Source of the DNA: Eriocheir sinensis
Taxonomy: Eukaryota; Arthropoda; Malacostraca; Decapoda; Varunidae
NCBI RefSeq assembly: GCF_024679095.1
Contig: NC_066571.1
Coordinates: 8,480,138 to 8,544,137, forward strand
DNA: 64,000 nt
Reading direction: 5' to 3'
How positions within the stretch are numbered: position 1 is the first letter of the stretch; every line of letters starts with the position of its first letter. Shown in pieces: positions 44,620 through 56,268 of this stretch. The notes under the pieces are model-generated. The model saw nothing but the letters and a program-made list of their open reading frames with translations. It searched no databases and was not told the origin of the DNA. Made by a program: the position numbers and the translations under genes.

Positions 44620-45310
44620 TAAACAAGGGAGGGTTGGAAGGAAGGAAGGAGATGGAGGAGGAGGGCCGTGAGGGGAGGGGAAGGAAAGAAAGAAGGGAAG
44701 GGGGTTGAGAAGGAGGGTTGATAGGAATGGGAAGGGAAGGGAAGGAAAGGGAAGTTAGAAGAGGGGCAGGAAAAACGGTTGGGAAGGGTATGAGGGGAAG
44801 ACAGGAATGGTTTGAGAAGGAGGGTTGGTAGGAATGGGAAGGGAAGGGAAGTTAGAAGAGGGCAGGAAAGACGGTTGGGAAGGGTATGAGGGGAAGACAG
44901 GAAGGGTTTGGGAGGAGTGTATAGGGGAAGGGTTGAAAGGGATGGGAGGGGAAGGAAGGAAGGGGTGTTGGGACGAGTGTGTAGGGAAGGGTGGAAGGGG
45001 AAGGAATGGGTGTTAGGAAAGGTGTGAGGGGAAGGAAGTGCCTGAGGAGAGGTTAAGGGAGAGGAAGGAAAGGGATGGGAAGGGTGGGAGAAAGAAAATA
45101 GAAATGGGAGGGACGGAGGGAGAGGAAGGAAGGGGGTTGGAAATGGTTTGGAGAATGAAGGAAATGGGAGAGGCAAGAATAGAGGAGAAAGAAGTGGAAG
45201 ATGAGGAAAGAAGGGAGGTGTGAGGGGAAGGAAGGGGAAGAAAGAAAGGGCTTGAAGGGGAGAGGGGAGAAGAAAGAGCTGGGAGGAAGAAGGGGGAGAA
45301 GGGGGAATGG
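44620..45310. repeat. Purine-rich tract with a ~115-bp duplication
   Basis: GGGAAGGG-rich. GGAGGGTTGATAGGAATGGG (44712) and GGAGGGTTGGTAGGAATGGG (44819) head two near-copies that both run through AAAGACGGTTGGGAAGGGTA or a close variant. Confidence 0.75.
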
Positions 45311-45412
45311 TTGTGAGCGGGCGACCCTTTCTTTGTTTGGTGATGGTGGTGACGCTGAGGCTGGGAGGGGATGGTGCTTCGAAGGTGAGGGTGAAGGTGC
45401 TGATGGTGGTGG

Positions 45413-45420
<8 letters not shown>

Positions 45421-45480
<60 letters not shown>
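45421..45480. repeat. (AG)30 microsatellite
   Basis: A perfect run. Confidence 0.95.
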
Positions 45481-45485
<5 letters not shown>

Positions 45486-45599
45486 TTCGATTATACAGAA
45501 ACTCAATTATACAGATTAACACAATATCGAAGGCCAGGTTATTGCAATAGAGACAAAAGTGAAGCGAATTGAATAAATCTACACAGAACGAGGAGCTTC

Positions 45600-45612
45600 A
45601 GAGGAGGAGGAG

Positions 45613-45644
<32 letters not shown>

Positions 45645-45810
45645 AGAGGAGAGATATATGTATACTACTGAAATTCTCCGTACCAAAACAATGACTGGAG
45701 AATGAAAACAAAAGGAATATACGAGTCTAGCAACAATACTATCACCGGAAAGAGAGAGAGAGAGAGAGAGAGAACGTGACCAACTCCTAACATGTGACCG
45801 GCAGCTGATT

Positions 45811-45851
<41 letters not shown>
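45600..45851. repeat. GGA, GA and CA arrays
   Basis: GGA 45600-45650, GA 45750-45773 and CA 45811-45851. Confidence 0.9.
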
Positions 45852-45853
<2 letters not shown>

Positions 45854-46029
45854 CTGCAGGAACTTTATCACGGGTTTAAAAAAAACACTATAAAACCTAA
45901 ATAAGGGCAAAAACAGACAAGAGCGAGGGAAGGGAGGAAGGTCGAGAGTGTCTTACCCCAAATATGAGAAGGGCAAAAGGCAGGAAGGGAGGGAGGCTGG
46001 TGAGGTCTTGTTGGTACTCTGAGAAGGGG

Positions 46030-46830
46030 GATGAAGGTCTGTGTTTGTGGAGGGGAAGGAGGGGGCGTAGCTGTCACGTGTATATAGAAAGATGAGAGTG
46101 GAGTTTTAAGAAAAGGGTGATTGAAAGAGTTTAATGTAGGTTTAGTGGAATGTATATAGGTCTGTGTTTAGGAAAGGGAGGGGGCGTTGCTCTGTCACGT
46201 GTAAATAGGAAAATGAGAGTGGAGTTTTAAGAAAAGGGTGATTGAAAGAGTTTAATGTAGGTTCAATGTAGTTTAGTATGAGTGTAATAGCTGAAAGTTT
46301 AGGGTCTTAGTTAGGTAGTTAGACTGGACAGGTGGAGAATTGTGGAAGCCAGTCTACTAGTCTCTCAAACGTGTTATTGCTTGCTCTAGAGATGAAATAA
46401 GAAAAAGGTGATTGAAAGAGTTTAATGTAGGTTTAGTATAGTTAAGTATGAGTGTAATAGCTGAAAGTTTAGGGTGTTAATGAGTTAGTTAGACTGGACA
46501 GGTAGAGAATTATGGAAGCCAGTGTACTAGTCTCTCAAACGTGTTATTGCTTGCTCTACAGATGAAGTAAGAAAAGGGTGATTGAAAGAGGTTAATGTAG
46601 GTGTAGTGTTGTTAAGTATGAATGTAATAGCTGAAAGGTAGGGTGTTAGTTAGTTAGTTAGACTGGACAGGTAGAGAATTGTGGAAGCCAGTCTACTAGT
46701 CTCTCAAACTTGTTATTGCTTGCTCTAGAGATGAAGTAAGAAAAGGGAGAATGAAAGAGTTTAATGTAGGTGTAGTGTTGTTAAGTATGAGTGTAATAGC
46801 TGAAAGTTTAGGGTGTTGCTTGTTGCTACT
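46030..46830. repeat. Tandem repeats, ~170-bp unit
   Basis: The anchor AAAAGGGTGATTGAAAGAGT or a close variant lies at about 46111, 46232, 46403, 46573 and 46741. The full unit also carries TAGACTGGACAGGTAGAGAA and CTACTAGTCTCTCAAACGTG. Confidence 0.9.
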
Positions 46831-46873
46831 CTTCTGCTGTTTGTTTTTACTGTAGGATTTTTTTTTTTTTTTC

Positions 46874-46986
<113 letters not shown>

Positions 46987-47495
46987 CTAATACAATACGA
47001 AAGGGAATAATGGACTAGAAAATTGTTATAGGCGGAAAATGAAAGCGAAGAAAAAACGCATATGACAGGAAATGAAGCTCATGGTATTCTTAGCTACAGA
47101 TATTACGACGCGTTGATAAGTGCAGGGTGTGTGTGTGTGGGGGGGGGGGGGGTGGAGGGGGGTGTGTCGGGGTTGCTGCGTGACGGGAAATGCAGAAAAA
47201 GAGAAAAAATACGTAATCCAAGAAAAACATGGCGATGAAAACTGTCGAAGCGAAGAAGAGAAAGTTGTCGGAATCATAAAAAAAAATACACTTGCAGGGA
47301 AAGTTAAGTATAAAAATATGGGATGAAAAAAACGAGAAATTATCAAGGCAAAAAAAAAAAAAGGGTTAAAGAAGAATCAATAGTGAAAGAAGCCATAAAG
47401 GAAACTGATGAATGGGGGAGATATGAATAAGGAGAAAAGAGGGTGCAAGGAAGAATGGCAGTGAATAGTGAATAGTGAAAGAATGGGAAACCGAT

Positions 47496-47519
47496 TATTA
47501 TTATTATTATTATTATTAT

Positions 47520-47578
<59 letters not shown>

Positions 47579-47587
47579 TTGTTATTA

Positions 47588-47646
<59 letters not shown>
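47496..47646. repeat. (ATT)8(AGT)19...(ATT)19 compound array
   Basis: ATT, then AGT (47521-47577), then TTATTG and a second ATT run (47590-47646), followed by (AC)5. Confidence 0.95.
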
Positions 47647-47648
<2 letters not shown>

Positions 47649-47649
47649 A

Positions 47650-47945
47650 CACACACCACCGCGCATCACTGCCTTTGACGTACTCTCTCTCTCTACTACA
47701 CGTCACTGCACTATGGAAATCAGCAGCGTCACAGTCACACCCACTCCACCGTCACCTCGAGAAAGCATCCGTCACTGTCCGAGTTCCCACGTCACGCCGC
47801 CCTCATAACATAGCGCCGTCACTGTACCTCCCGCCAACACGACCGTCACAGTTACAGAGAGGCTTAGTGAGGCTCAGCCATGCCAACACAACACTGCACT
47901 GTGCTTACGAACACGCTTAAGTTTATGTTGTCAGCTTGGGGAGAC
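47650..47945. other. CGTCAC-rich stretch
   Basis: The word CGTCAC or CGTCACTG recurs about ten times in 200 bp without a fixed period. No gene is seen. Confidence 0.45.
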
Positions 47946-47949
47946 TTAA

Positions 47950-48129
47950 CCTCATAGCAGCGGGGATCATGTTTCTTAATGGTCCCTCTAAGCGAGAAAA
48001 ATGAGAAAAAATCACCCCTCACACAAACCATTTTATAATATATATCAAAGCATTTGTGATCAGTTTATGTATCATCTATTTTTGGGGGTTTATATCATGG
48101 CACAAATATGGCCCGTCGCTGCTACCGGG
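47950..48129 (+). mobile_element. piggyBac-like MITE, copy 2 (single unit)
   Basis: A 180-bp element flanked by TTAA (47946-47949, 48130-48133). Ends CCTCATAGCAGCGGGGATCA and GGCCCGTCGCTGCTACCGGG. Contains only one GGCCCGTCGCTG unit, probably the ancestral form. Confidence 0.78.
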
Positions 48130-48344
48130 TTAAGTGAACAGACTTTCACACACTACACCAAAAATGAATGATCGAAACACACTTCACACACACACAATAC
48201 AAAAAAAAGTAACGCCAACACTCCCTTCATCCACCTTCAGACCCTCGCCTCACCATAATTACCATGGCAGCACCGTAACCCACAGAAGCCATCCATCAGT
48301 CACAGAGGACATGCATCATCGGTACACAGCCAATACTTCACCAT

Positions 48345-48440
48345 CCCCGTTACTGTAGGGGGCGCTGTTACGTCACCCCTCACTGCCCACACCCCCCTTC
48401 ACCGTTACTGGAGGGGGCTCTGGTAACGCTGTCGCCAGAG
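48345..48440. repeat. Two copies of CCGTTACTGNAGGGGGC
   Basis: Blocks at 48347 and 48401 differ by one or two bases and are each followed by GCTGTTACG- or TCTGGTAACG-like sequence. Confidence 0.6.
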
Positions 48441-48494
48441 CTACTACACAGGACATAACGATATTGACCTTACTCTTGGTCGCTTCTCTCTACT

Positions 48495-48575
48495 TTCTTT
48501 TATAGGACCAATAATTAGCGAACTTTTTTGTTATAATTTATTTTTTGCCCATGAGCTGCTGAAAAAAAAAATTAC
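48495..48575 (+). mobile_element. Family R dispersed repeat, diverged
   Basis: TAGGACCAATAATTAGCGAA, T-rich interior, GCCCATGAGCTGCTGAAAAA, an old copy with a deleted 3' part. Confidence 0.5.
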
Positions 48576-48599
48576 ACATAACACAATACAACACAGAGA

Positions 48600-48775
48600 A
48601 GCACAACACTTAAACAACAACAACAAGCCACAACACTTAAGAAAAACAGCAACACAAACATGAAGGAACAACAACAACAACATCAACAACAACACAGCAA
48701 GCCACAACACTTACGAGAAAAAAACACCAACACAAAGATTAAGGAACAACAACAACAACAACAACAACAAGACGA
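48600..48775. repeat. CAA-rich duplicated unit
   Basis: AGCCACAACACTTAAGAAAA (48625) and AGCCACAACACTTACGAGAA (48708) with (CAA)n between. Confidence 0.8.
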
Positions 48776-48944
48776 TAATACACCAAACAATAAACTCCCC
48801 TCTCGTGTGTGTGTGTGTGTGTGTGTGTGCGTCCCGAGCCCCGTTATGAAGCCTCCCAAAGACCTGCAAATTTACCAAGTATTGTGAGGGAGATGAGAGG
48901 AGGGGGAGGAGGGGAGAGAGAGAAAACATTTGCTCTCCCTATCT

Positions 48945-49525
48945 TATTCTCCCTCTTTCCTCCCCTCAGGCGCATACCTCCACGTATTTCCCCTCCATTG
49001 TCTTCTCTCCAGCCCTCCTCTCCTCCTCCTCCTCCTCCCCTCGCTTTCTTCCAAATCTGCACTCTTAAAAGCCTCTCTCAGTCCAACCGCTTCGCTCTCT
49101 CCCCTTCTCTCTTTTCTCTCTCTCTCTCCTCTCTTCTTCTATCTCCTTTCTCTCCTCACCTTCAAACCTCTCCTCTCTTATTCACCCTTTCTCTCTTCTC
49201 TTTTCTCTCTTCTTCTATCTCCTTTCCCTCCTCTCCTTCACATCTCTCTTCCCTTCTCTCTTTTCCTTCTCTTCACCACTCTCCTCTCTTTCCCTTCCCT
49301 TCTCTCACCCCTCTCCTCTCCTCTTCCCTCTTCTCTTCCCTTCTCTTCTTCACCTCTCCCCTCTCTCTTATTCCCTCGTCTCCTTCTCTTCCATTCTCTC
49401 ACCCCTCTCCTTTGCTCTCTCTTCCCTCCTCTCCTTCCCCTTCCCTCCCCTCCACCTCCCTCCTCCTATCTTTCCTTCTTATCTCTGCTCCCTCCTTACC
49501 CCCCCCCAACCCCCCCCCCCCCCTA
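48945..49525. repeat. C/T-rich tract with ~86-bp repeats
   Basis: CTCTTCTTCTATCTCCTTTC recurs at about 49130 and 49207, and CTCTTTTCTCTCTC blocks precede both. Serine/leucine-rich frames are artefacts. Confidence 0.7.
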
Positions 49526-49526
49526 G

Positions 49527-49612
49527 GAAGCTCAAGGCACCTTCTCGCGGGGCCCAAACACTCTTACGGCAAGTTAAACCCCGCAGAGTCGCCGCTTAAG
49601 TCTCCCCTTCAG
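49527..49612 (+). CDS. Possible exon, weakly supported
   Basis: An 86-nt segment lies between an acceptor-like C-rich tract ending CCCCTAG and a donor-like CTTCAG|GTATTG. One frame is open throughout and reads as a Ser/Pro/Lys-rich peptide (AGPKHSYGKLNPAESPLK). It requires entry in phase 1. A direct join to exon 4 (phase 0), or to the 20-nt microexon option (phase 2), runs into a stop, so at least one undetected exon would be needed. The C/T-rich surroundings make chance acceptor matches likely. It could belong to the SAM gene or to nothing. Confidence 0.25.
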
Positions 49613-49637
49613 GTATTGGGTTTTGCTTTACCGCCCC

Positions 49638-49638
<1 letters not shown>

Positions 49639-49719
<81 letters not shown>
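49639..49719. repeat. (GA)40 microsatellite
   Basis: A perfect run. Confidence 0.96.
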
Positions 49720-49723
<4 letters not shown>

Positions 49724-49982
49724 ATCGTAAGACTCATATAATTGCAGCCACACATTCCTTGCTTAATGATGTTCAAATCACTTCCGTCATGTCTAATTAC
49801 CTGACGAAGCCACTTTTAATCACCACCTGTTAGCCTAATTAACTTACCTGTCCCCCCTTCCCCCTCCTCCCCCTTCCCCCTCCCTTCTTCATCCTCCCCT
49901 TCATACCCTCCCCATCTTCCCCTTCCCTTCTTCCCCCGTTCCTCCAATCCAATCCCTTCCCCTCATCACGCAACACGATCTA

Positions 49983-50065
49983 TCACACACACACACACAC
50001 ATACATACATACATACATACACGATATTTATTTTTGTATCGCTACCAGAATCGTTTCAACACCTT

Positions 50066-50109
<44 letters not shown>
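49983..50109. repeat. CA, CATA and CA arrays
   Basis: CA 49983-50001, CATA 50000-50021 and CA 50070-50109. Confidence 0.92.
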
Positions 50110-50110
<1 letters not shown>

Positions 50111-50189
50111 TACGCCAGACCTACGTAACACACACCCATGAAGCAATAACCACATTACACCCGCAGTCACGCCGAAGGATCCCGAGGGA

Positions 50190-51080
50190 GAGAAGGCAAG
50201 GATGACTGACTGGCTGGACGGATGACGGAGGGGAGGGGTGGATGACTGGATGAATGACGGGCTAGGTAACTGACTGGACTACATGACTGACTGACTGACT
50301 TGAGTGGTTGATTTTATGGATGGCTGAGTGAGTGGATGACTGACTAGCTGGCTAACTGGATGGATGACTGACTAGCTGGATGGATGACTGACTGAATGAA
50401 GGACTGACTGACTGGTTGAATGACTAGCTGGATGGATTACTGACTGGATGAAGGACTAACTGGATGGATGACTAACTGGACGGATGACTGACTAGCTGGA
50501 TGAAGGACTGACTAACTGGATGGATGATTGACTGGACGGATGACTGACTAGCTGGATGGATGACTGACTGGATGAAGGACTGACTTACTGGATGGATGAC
50601 TGACTGGACGGATGACTAACTGCCTGGATGAACTGGACTAGCTAACTGGATGACTGACTGGTTATATGACTTGCTTACCGGATGACTACCTTGTTAGAAG
50701 ACTGGTTGACTGGATGACTAGATGACTGGATGAATGACTGATTGGAAAATTAGCTGACGGAATAACTGTATAACTGACTGGGTATATGTCCGTCTGATTG
50801 AAGTGCTTAGGTGGAGAAATGACTGGGTGGTAAATGGATGACTGACTGGTTAATGATTGGCTGACTGGATGAATGATTAGAGAAAAGATTAGCTGACTGA
50901 ATATATACCTAACTATCTGACTGACTGTATGACTGACTGGCTGACTAGACTGGGTGAATAAGTAGACAGAAGGTAAGCTGACTGAATATATACCTAACTG
51001 TCTGGTTGAACACGTGTCTGACTGTATGTATGGCTGACTGGATGACTGACTGATAAGAAGATTACCACAATAACTATATG
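50190..51080. repeat. GACTGACTGGATG degenerate minisatellite
   Basis: Tetranucleotide-based words (GACT, GGAT, AGCT) in near-regular mixtures such as GGATGACTGACTAGCTGGAT. Its reverse complement resembles the array at 12690-13555. Confidence 0.82.
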
Positions 51081-51149
51081 ACTAACTGAATATGTCTAGC
51101 GTGCCCGGGTGCAAGAATGACTGGCCGGATAGCTAACTGTGGTTGCGTC

Positions 51150-51290
51150 CGCCGAGACAGACACAGGGGCGGGCGGTGGCGGCGGCGGAGGCGGGTCGGG
51201 GAGACAGCCAGTATCGTAAGGCCGCTATTACCCATCCGCCCTCAGCGTCGGCCGCCAGTAGGTTAGCCGCAGCGCTCGGGACCGGGTGGA
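51150..51290. other. CpG-rich island
   Basis: GC-rich, CpG-dense sequence (GGCGGTGGCGGCGGCGGAGG) in an otherwise simple-repeat region. It could be a promoter or non-coding first exon; no coding frame was convincing. Confidence 0.35.
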
Positions 51291-51329
51291 AGCGCTCAGT
51301 GCCACGTTTTCTTTACCTGTGAGTGAGAG

Positions 51330-51400
51330 AACACGGAGTCAGCCACGATGCCAACGACCCAAGGTTCTGCCGGGGCTCGAACCTTGGGTATTTGGTGTAC
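51330..51400 (-). mobile_element. Possible tRNA-like B-box remnant with hairpin
   Basis: The minus strand has GGTTCGAGCCCC, a B-box match, and CCAAGGTTC/GAACCTTGG form a perfect 9-bp inverted repeat (51359-51387). No A box at the right spacing was found. Confidence 0.3.
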
Positions 51401-51811
51401 ATGGTGGCTGATGCGTATTGGTTCGTGTTGTGAAGGGCGTGGTGGGTGCTGGGTTGTGTTTGGTGTGTGTGTATGTGTGTGTGTGTGGACGAGACGCGGG
51501 CATGAAGGAATGAAAGCCTCGGAGTTATTAGAAAACTGGACAGTGGTGGTGGTGGTGGGTGTCTCTCTTTGGGTGCCCTGTGAGTGGACATCGTCATGGT
51601 AAAAATGGGAACGCTGATACCCACAGTTGTGTTTTCTTTCTCAATAATAATAATAATAATAATTACAGGTATATTAACGTATGACAGTCGTTGGGGTGAA
51701 ACTATACAGATTAAAAATACAATTAACAAATACTAAAATAGGCTACACTAGAGGGAGGGAGAGGGTTAGAGGTGGTTTGGGAGAGCTAAAAGTAGAGACC
51801 AAAGGGAAAGG

Positions 51812-51813
<2 letters not shown>

Positions 51814-51871
<58 letters not shown>
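51814..51871. repeat. (GT)29 microsatellite
   Basis: A perfect run. Confidence 0.95.
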
Positions 51872-51872
<1 letters not shown>

Positions 51873-52091
51873 GAGGGTGGTGTTATAGTAGTGTTGGTGT
51901 TTCGATTGTGTTGTTAAAACGCCTAAACTTTCCTTCATGTTAAGTTTCATTATAAAAAAAAAAACTCATTATCGTGGTTGTTGTTGTTGCTTGTGTTGGT
52001 GAAACGTCTTGTTGTCTGTCTTGTTTTCCTTTTCCATTTTTTGTGTTTATTTTTGTAAAGTTTCATAAAAAGTGGAATTAGAAAGGAGTCA

Positions 52092-52095
<4 letters not shown>

Positions 52096-52162
<67 letters not shown>

Positions 52163-52226
52163 TCATCGCGGAACGTTGGAGAGGCATCCGTGCACAGGAA
52201 AGAACACACACACACACACACACACA
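52096..52226. repeat. (GT)32 and (AC)11 arrays
   Basis: GT 52096-52160 and AC 52205-52226, inverted partners. Confidence 0.94.
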
Positions 52227-52430
52227 AACGCTAATCACCCGCTCCGTTAAACTATTGCGCCTCAAGATGTGAAGTTTCAGAGGATGACTAGCGAGGGTGG
52301 GTGAGGGGGCGTGTCCTTAACCTGCTGGAGGGGCGGTGGGGGGCGTCAGGGGGGTCGGGGGGGGGCATTGGGGACGTTGGTTTCTGTGTTGCTTGTGAAG
52401 GGGGAGGGGGGGGGGGCTAAAGGATGCTAG

Positions 52431-52434
<4 letters not shown>

Positions 52435-52467
<33 letters not shown>
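52435..52467. repeat. (GT)16 microsatellite
   Basis: A perfect run. Confidence 0.92.
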
Positions 52468-52469
<2 letters not shown>

Positions 52470-52549
52470 AGAGAAATTAAACAAAAAGAAAATATTAGGA
52501 CACAGTAGAATGCGTGTGTGTTTGTGTGTGTGACTGCAATGTGGAGGTT

Positions 52550-52910
52550 GAGTTGGTATCAGCATAGGAGGAAGAGGTGGAGGATGTGGAGGAGGGAGTG
52601 GAAGTGATGTATCGTATAGGTGTTGGTCTGTGTTGGTGATAAGTTAGGATTATAGAGTGAAGTCGATTTTGTGGTGGTTTATTTTGAAGGGAGAAGAAGA
52701 GGAAGAGAAAGAGTAGAAGGGGAAGAAGAAAAGGAGGAAGAGAATGTGAAGAAGTGGAGGAGAAGGAGAAGGGGGAGAAGAAAAAGAAGAGGAGAAGGGG
52801 AGAAGAAAAGGAAGAGGAGGAGGAGGAGAAAAAGAAACGGAGGAGGAGGTGGAGAGAAAGAGGAGGAGGAGAAGGAGAAGAAGAGGAAGAGGAAGAGGAA
52901 GTGTGGAATT
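52550..52910. repeat. Purine-rich tract
   Basis: GGAGAAG-rich. AAGGGGAGAAGAAAAGGAAG-like blocks repeat at about 30-60 bp. Confidence 0.7.
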
Positions 52911-52979
52911 TGTGGTTTTGGTAGTGATAAGTAAAACTGTGAAGGTGGAGGTGGTGGTAATTGTGGGCTGGGAGTGGTA

Positions 52980-53419
52980 ACATATGTGTGGTTAGGTTAG
53001 TGGAGGAAATGGAGGTGGCAGCATGTGGAAGGTGCGAAGCTGATAAGGTAAAATGTGGAGGTGGAGCTGGTGTTGATTGTGGAGTTTAAAGTGGTGATGA
53101 ATTGCTGGTTGAGGAGGACGAAGAAGGGGAGATTATATTGTGGAAGATGTGGAGGTGGTGGAGTTCACGTTGATTGCAGTGATGTGGTGGTGATATGTGG
53201 AATGGAGCAGAGAAGGAGGTAGTGTGGAAAAGAGGTGGGCGTGGTGGTGGTGGTGGTGAGGTGGAACTTGAGTATAGGGTGTGACTTGCGGTGGAGTGGT
53301 GTCAGATGAAGTGGAGAAAATAGGGCAAAGAGATATATGGAGTGTGGAAGATTTGAGATGTGGTGGTTGTTGTGGGTGTGACTGTGATGTGGTTTGGTGT
53401 CATGTGGTCTCAGATAAAG

Positions 53420-53501
<82 letters not shown>

Positions 53502-53755
53502 AGATGTGGAAGACTTCAGATGTTGTGGTTGAGGAGGGTGTGACTGTGATGTGGTCTGATGTTATTTGTTCTCAGGTGAAGTGGAGAAAGGGAAAGAAGA
53601 TTATTGATGTGGAAGATGTGGAGGTGATGGGTTTAGGATGTGGCTGTAGTGTGGTGTGTTTGATGTTGCTAGATCATGTGGAGAAAGTGGAAAAAGGATA
53701 GTGTGGAAAATTTGAGATGTTTTGATGTGTGGTGGAGGATGTGACATGATGTGGA

Positions 53756-53760
<5 letters not shown>
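52980..53760. repeat. Degenerate GTGGAAGATGTGG repeats around GA arrays
   Basis: GATGTGGAAGAY, GTGGTTGWTGTGG and GTGACTGTGATGTGGT words recur at about 53360, 53505-53560 and 53600. GA array 53421-53497 lies between two copies. Confidence 0.75.
53421..53497. repeat. (GA)38 microsatellite
   Basis: A perfect run. Confidence 0.96.

Positions 53761-53844
<84 letters not shown>
53759..53844. repeat. (GA)43 microsatellite
   Basis: A perfect run. Confidence 0.96.
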
Positions 53845-53848
<4 letters not shown>

Positions 53849-54289
53849 AGATGTGTAGTGATGTGAAAATGATGTGACATATGATATGGTATGGCATCAA
53901 TCAAAGAGAAAAGAGAAAGAGTGCGAGATATGTAGTGTGGAACGAGTGTGGTTGGTGGATGGTTGAAGTGAAACTGTGGAGGGTGTGGCTCGTGTAGTGT
54001 GGAGTGATGTGGTGAGAATGACATGAAAACTACCGAAACTGAAGTGATGATGATGGTGATGATGGTGGTGGTGGGGAGAGCACGTCTGGTGATGGGTCTG
54101 GATAGCAATTTGAATGGAATGTGGGACTGGGTGGAGGGAAGGGGCTGGTGGAAGGGAGGAAGGAGGAGGAGGAAGAGGGGGATGAAGGGACACTTGACTG
54201 GAAAGGAATTGATGGGAGATGAAGATGCTGAGGAAAGATGGGAAGATGAAAACGGACAGGTGGCAGAAGATAGGGCAGTGAGAGTGGAT

Positions 54290-54640
54290 AGATGAGGGAG
54301 TAGAGGGAGGTGGAGAGGGCGATTAAAGAGGTGGGGAGTGGACTGGTAGGGGAGGTTAAGAGGAATGAAAGGGGGGACAAGGGATGAGAGTGAATATGTA
54401 AGGGGAGAGAGGGATGGGGAAGGGAGGTTCAGGGGGTGGGGAGTGGACAGGTTGGGGAGGTTAAGAGGGAGGGGAGGAGGGGGAGTGGACAGGTAGGGGA
54501 GGTTAAGGGGAGAGAAAGGGATGAGAGTGAATATATAGGGGGAGAGAGGAAGGGGGAAGGGACGTTCAGGATGGGGGAGTGGACTGGTTGGGGAGGAAAG
54601 AGGGAGGGGGGAGTGGACTGGTTGGGGAGTGAAAGGGATG
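54290..54640. repeat. GAGTGGAC-TGGTTGGGGAGG minisatellite
   Basis: GGGAGTGGACWGGTWGGGGAGG-like units at about 54336, 54438, 54484, 54576 and 54608, mixed with GGGATGAGAGTGAATATRTA at 54382 and 54519. Confidence 0.8.
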
Positions 54641-54745
54641 TGTTAATTAAGGGGGAGGGGGGGGGAGGAAGGGTTAGATTTTCACCTGCTAATTGTTTGG
54701 GACTAATTAGATTATATTAGTCTCACCTGTTTTGTTGAGGCTTAC

Positions 54746-54746
<1 letters not shown>

Positions 54747-54806
<60 letters not shown>
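54747..54806. repeat. (GA)30 microsatellite
   Basis: A perfect run. Confidence 0.95.
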
Positions 54807-54808
<2 letters not shown>

Positions 54809-55024
54809 TTTATCTGTTGTGTTGTTTGTCTCTCCCTCCCTTCATCTGTTCCTTCTCTCCTTCCCTCCCTTCCTCCAAATATCTTCTTTCCTCCAACCCT
54901 CCTCCCCTCCTCTGTTCCTTCTCTCCCTTTCCTCTCTCCAAATATTTTCTCCTTTCCTCCAACCCTACATGATACTCTATGCCCTTCGTCCTCCTCCTCC
55001 TCCTCCTCCTCCTCCTCTTCCTCT

Positions 55025-55513
55025 AGCAAACGCAACTATGAAAAGCAAATAGCGCGCGAAATCAAAACTAACTCCAAGAAATTCTTCACGTACATAAGAT
55101 CGAAAAAGAAAGTAAAATCCAATATTGGTCCCCTGACAGACGAGACTGGATCTGTAACTCAGGACAGTAAACAGATGGCCAGAATCCTCAACAGTAACTT
55201 CGCATCCGTATTCACAGTCGAGGACATCGAAACCATTCCCGAGAGCCCTGCCCCGCCGAGTGAGATCACGCCGCTGGAAATTGACTCAATATGCGACCAA
55301 GAAGTAAAAAAGTACTTGGACAAACTCGACACGAACAAGTCAACGGGACCCGACAGTTTGTCCCCGCGGTTATTAAAAGAGCTTAAACAACAAATACTTC
55401 AACCACTCACTACCATATTCAACCGGTCAGTTCAACTAAACAAGGTCCCGGAAGACTGGAAGATGGCGAACGTAACACCGATTTTCAAAAAAGAGACAAA
55501 AGCGTTGCATTAA
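55025..55513 (+). pseudogene. LINE fragment: pre-RT region and RT start
   Basis: The open frame carries KKFFTYIRSKKKVKSNIGPL and then NKSTGPDSLSPRLLKEL and PEDWKMANVTPIFKK, the fingers and first RT block of LINE polymerases. The apparent upstream start at 54746 lies in the GA array and is not real. The frame is lost about 55490, a few codons before the NYRPISLTSV block, which continues in another frame. The break looks like a single missing base next to an A run. Confidence 0.85.
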
Positions 55514-55514
55514 A

Positions 55515-56080
55515 CTACAGGCCCATAAGTTTGACATCAGTGGCAGGAAAAATACTGAAAAGATTATTAGAGATAAACTTGTTAAGTTTCTAGAAAACAA
55601 TAATGTAATCTCCGACACCCAGCATGGCTTCAGAAACAAGCGCTCCTGCCTAACGAATTTATTAGACTTCTTCCAAGGTATATATAAGAACTGGGATGCC
55701 CACATCCCCAGTGATGTTATATACCTGGACTTTCAGAAAGCCTTCGACAAGGTACCGCACGAGCGACTCCTTAAGAAACTGCACTCGGCGGGCATCGGAG
55801 CCAATCTGATCGCGTGGATAAGAGATTGGCTCACCGACAGAAAACAACGAGTACTACTCAACGGACAGCCTTCCGATTGGCTACCAGTCACTAGTGGAGT
55901 GCCTCAAGGGTCAGTGCTGGGACCCATCCTCTTTATCATATATATCAATGACCTAGAATCAGGACTGAAATCCACAATATCGAAATTTGCAGATGACACC
56001 AAGGTGGGTGGAGATGCCCTCACAAAGACCGACTGCGAAATCATTCAGAAAGACCTCAATCACATTATCGAATGGTCGGA
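55515..56080 (+). pseudogene. LINE fragment: RT catalytic core
   Basis: NYRPISLTSV lies in one frame (55515-55550). After another shift near 55556 the frame carries DTQHGFRNKRSC, YLDFQKAFDKVP (first catalytic Asp), SGVPQGSVLGP and FADDTKVGG (the catalytic Asp pair). All key RT residues are present, so decay is through indels rather than active-site loss. The frame breaks again near 56078 in an A run. Confidence 0.85.
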
Positions 56081-56268
56081 AAATGGCAAATGTCTTTTAA
56101 TGTTGACAAATGCAAAGTCATGCACATTGGGTCCCAAAATAGTAACCACATACATCATGAATGGGAGACCTCTGCAAGCGATGCAGGAGGAAAAGGATCT
56201 TGAGTCACTATCAGCAGTGACCTGAAACACGCGAATCACTGTAAAAAGCATACAACAAGGCCAACATT

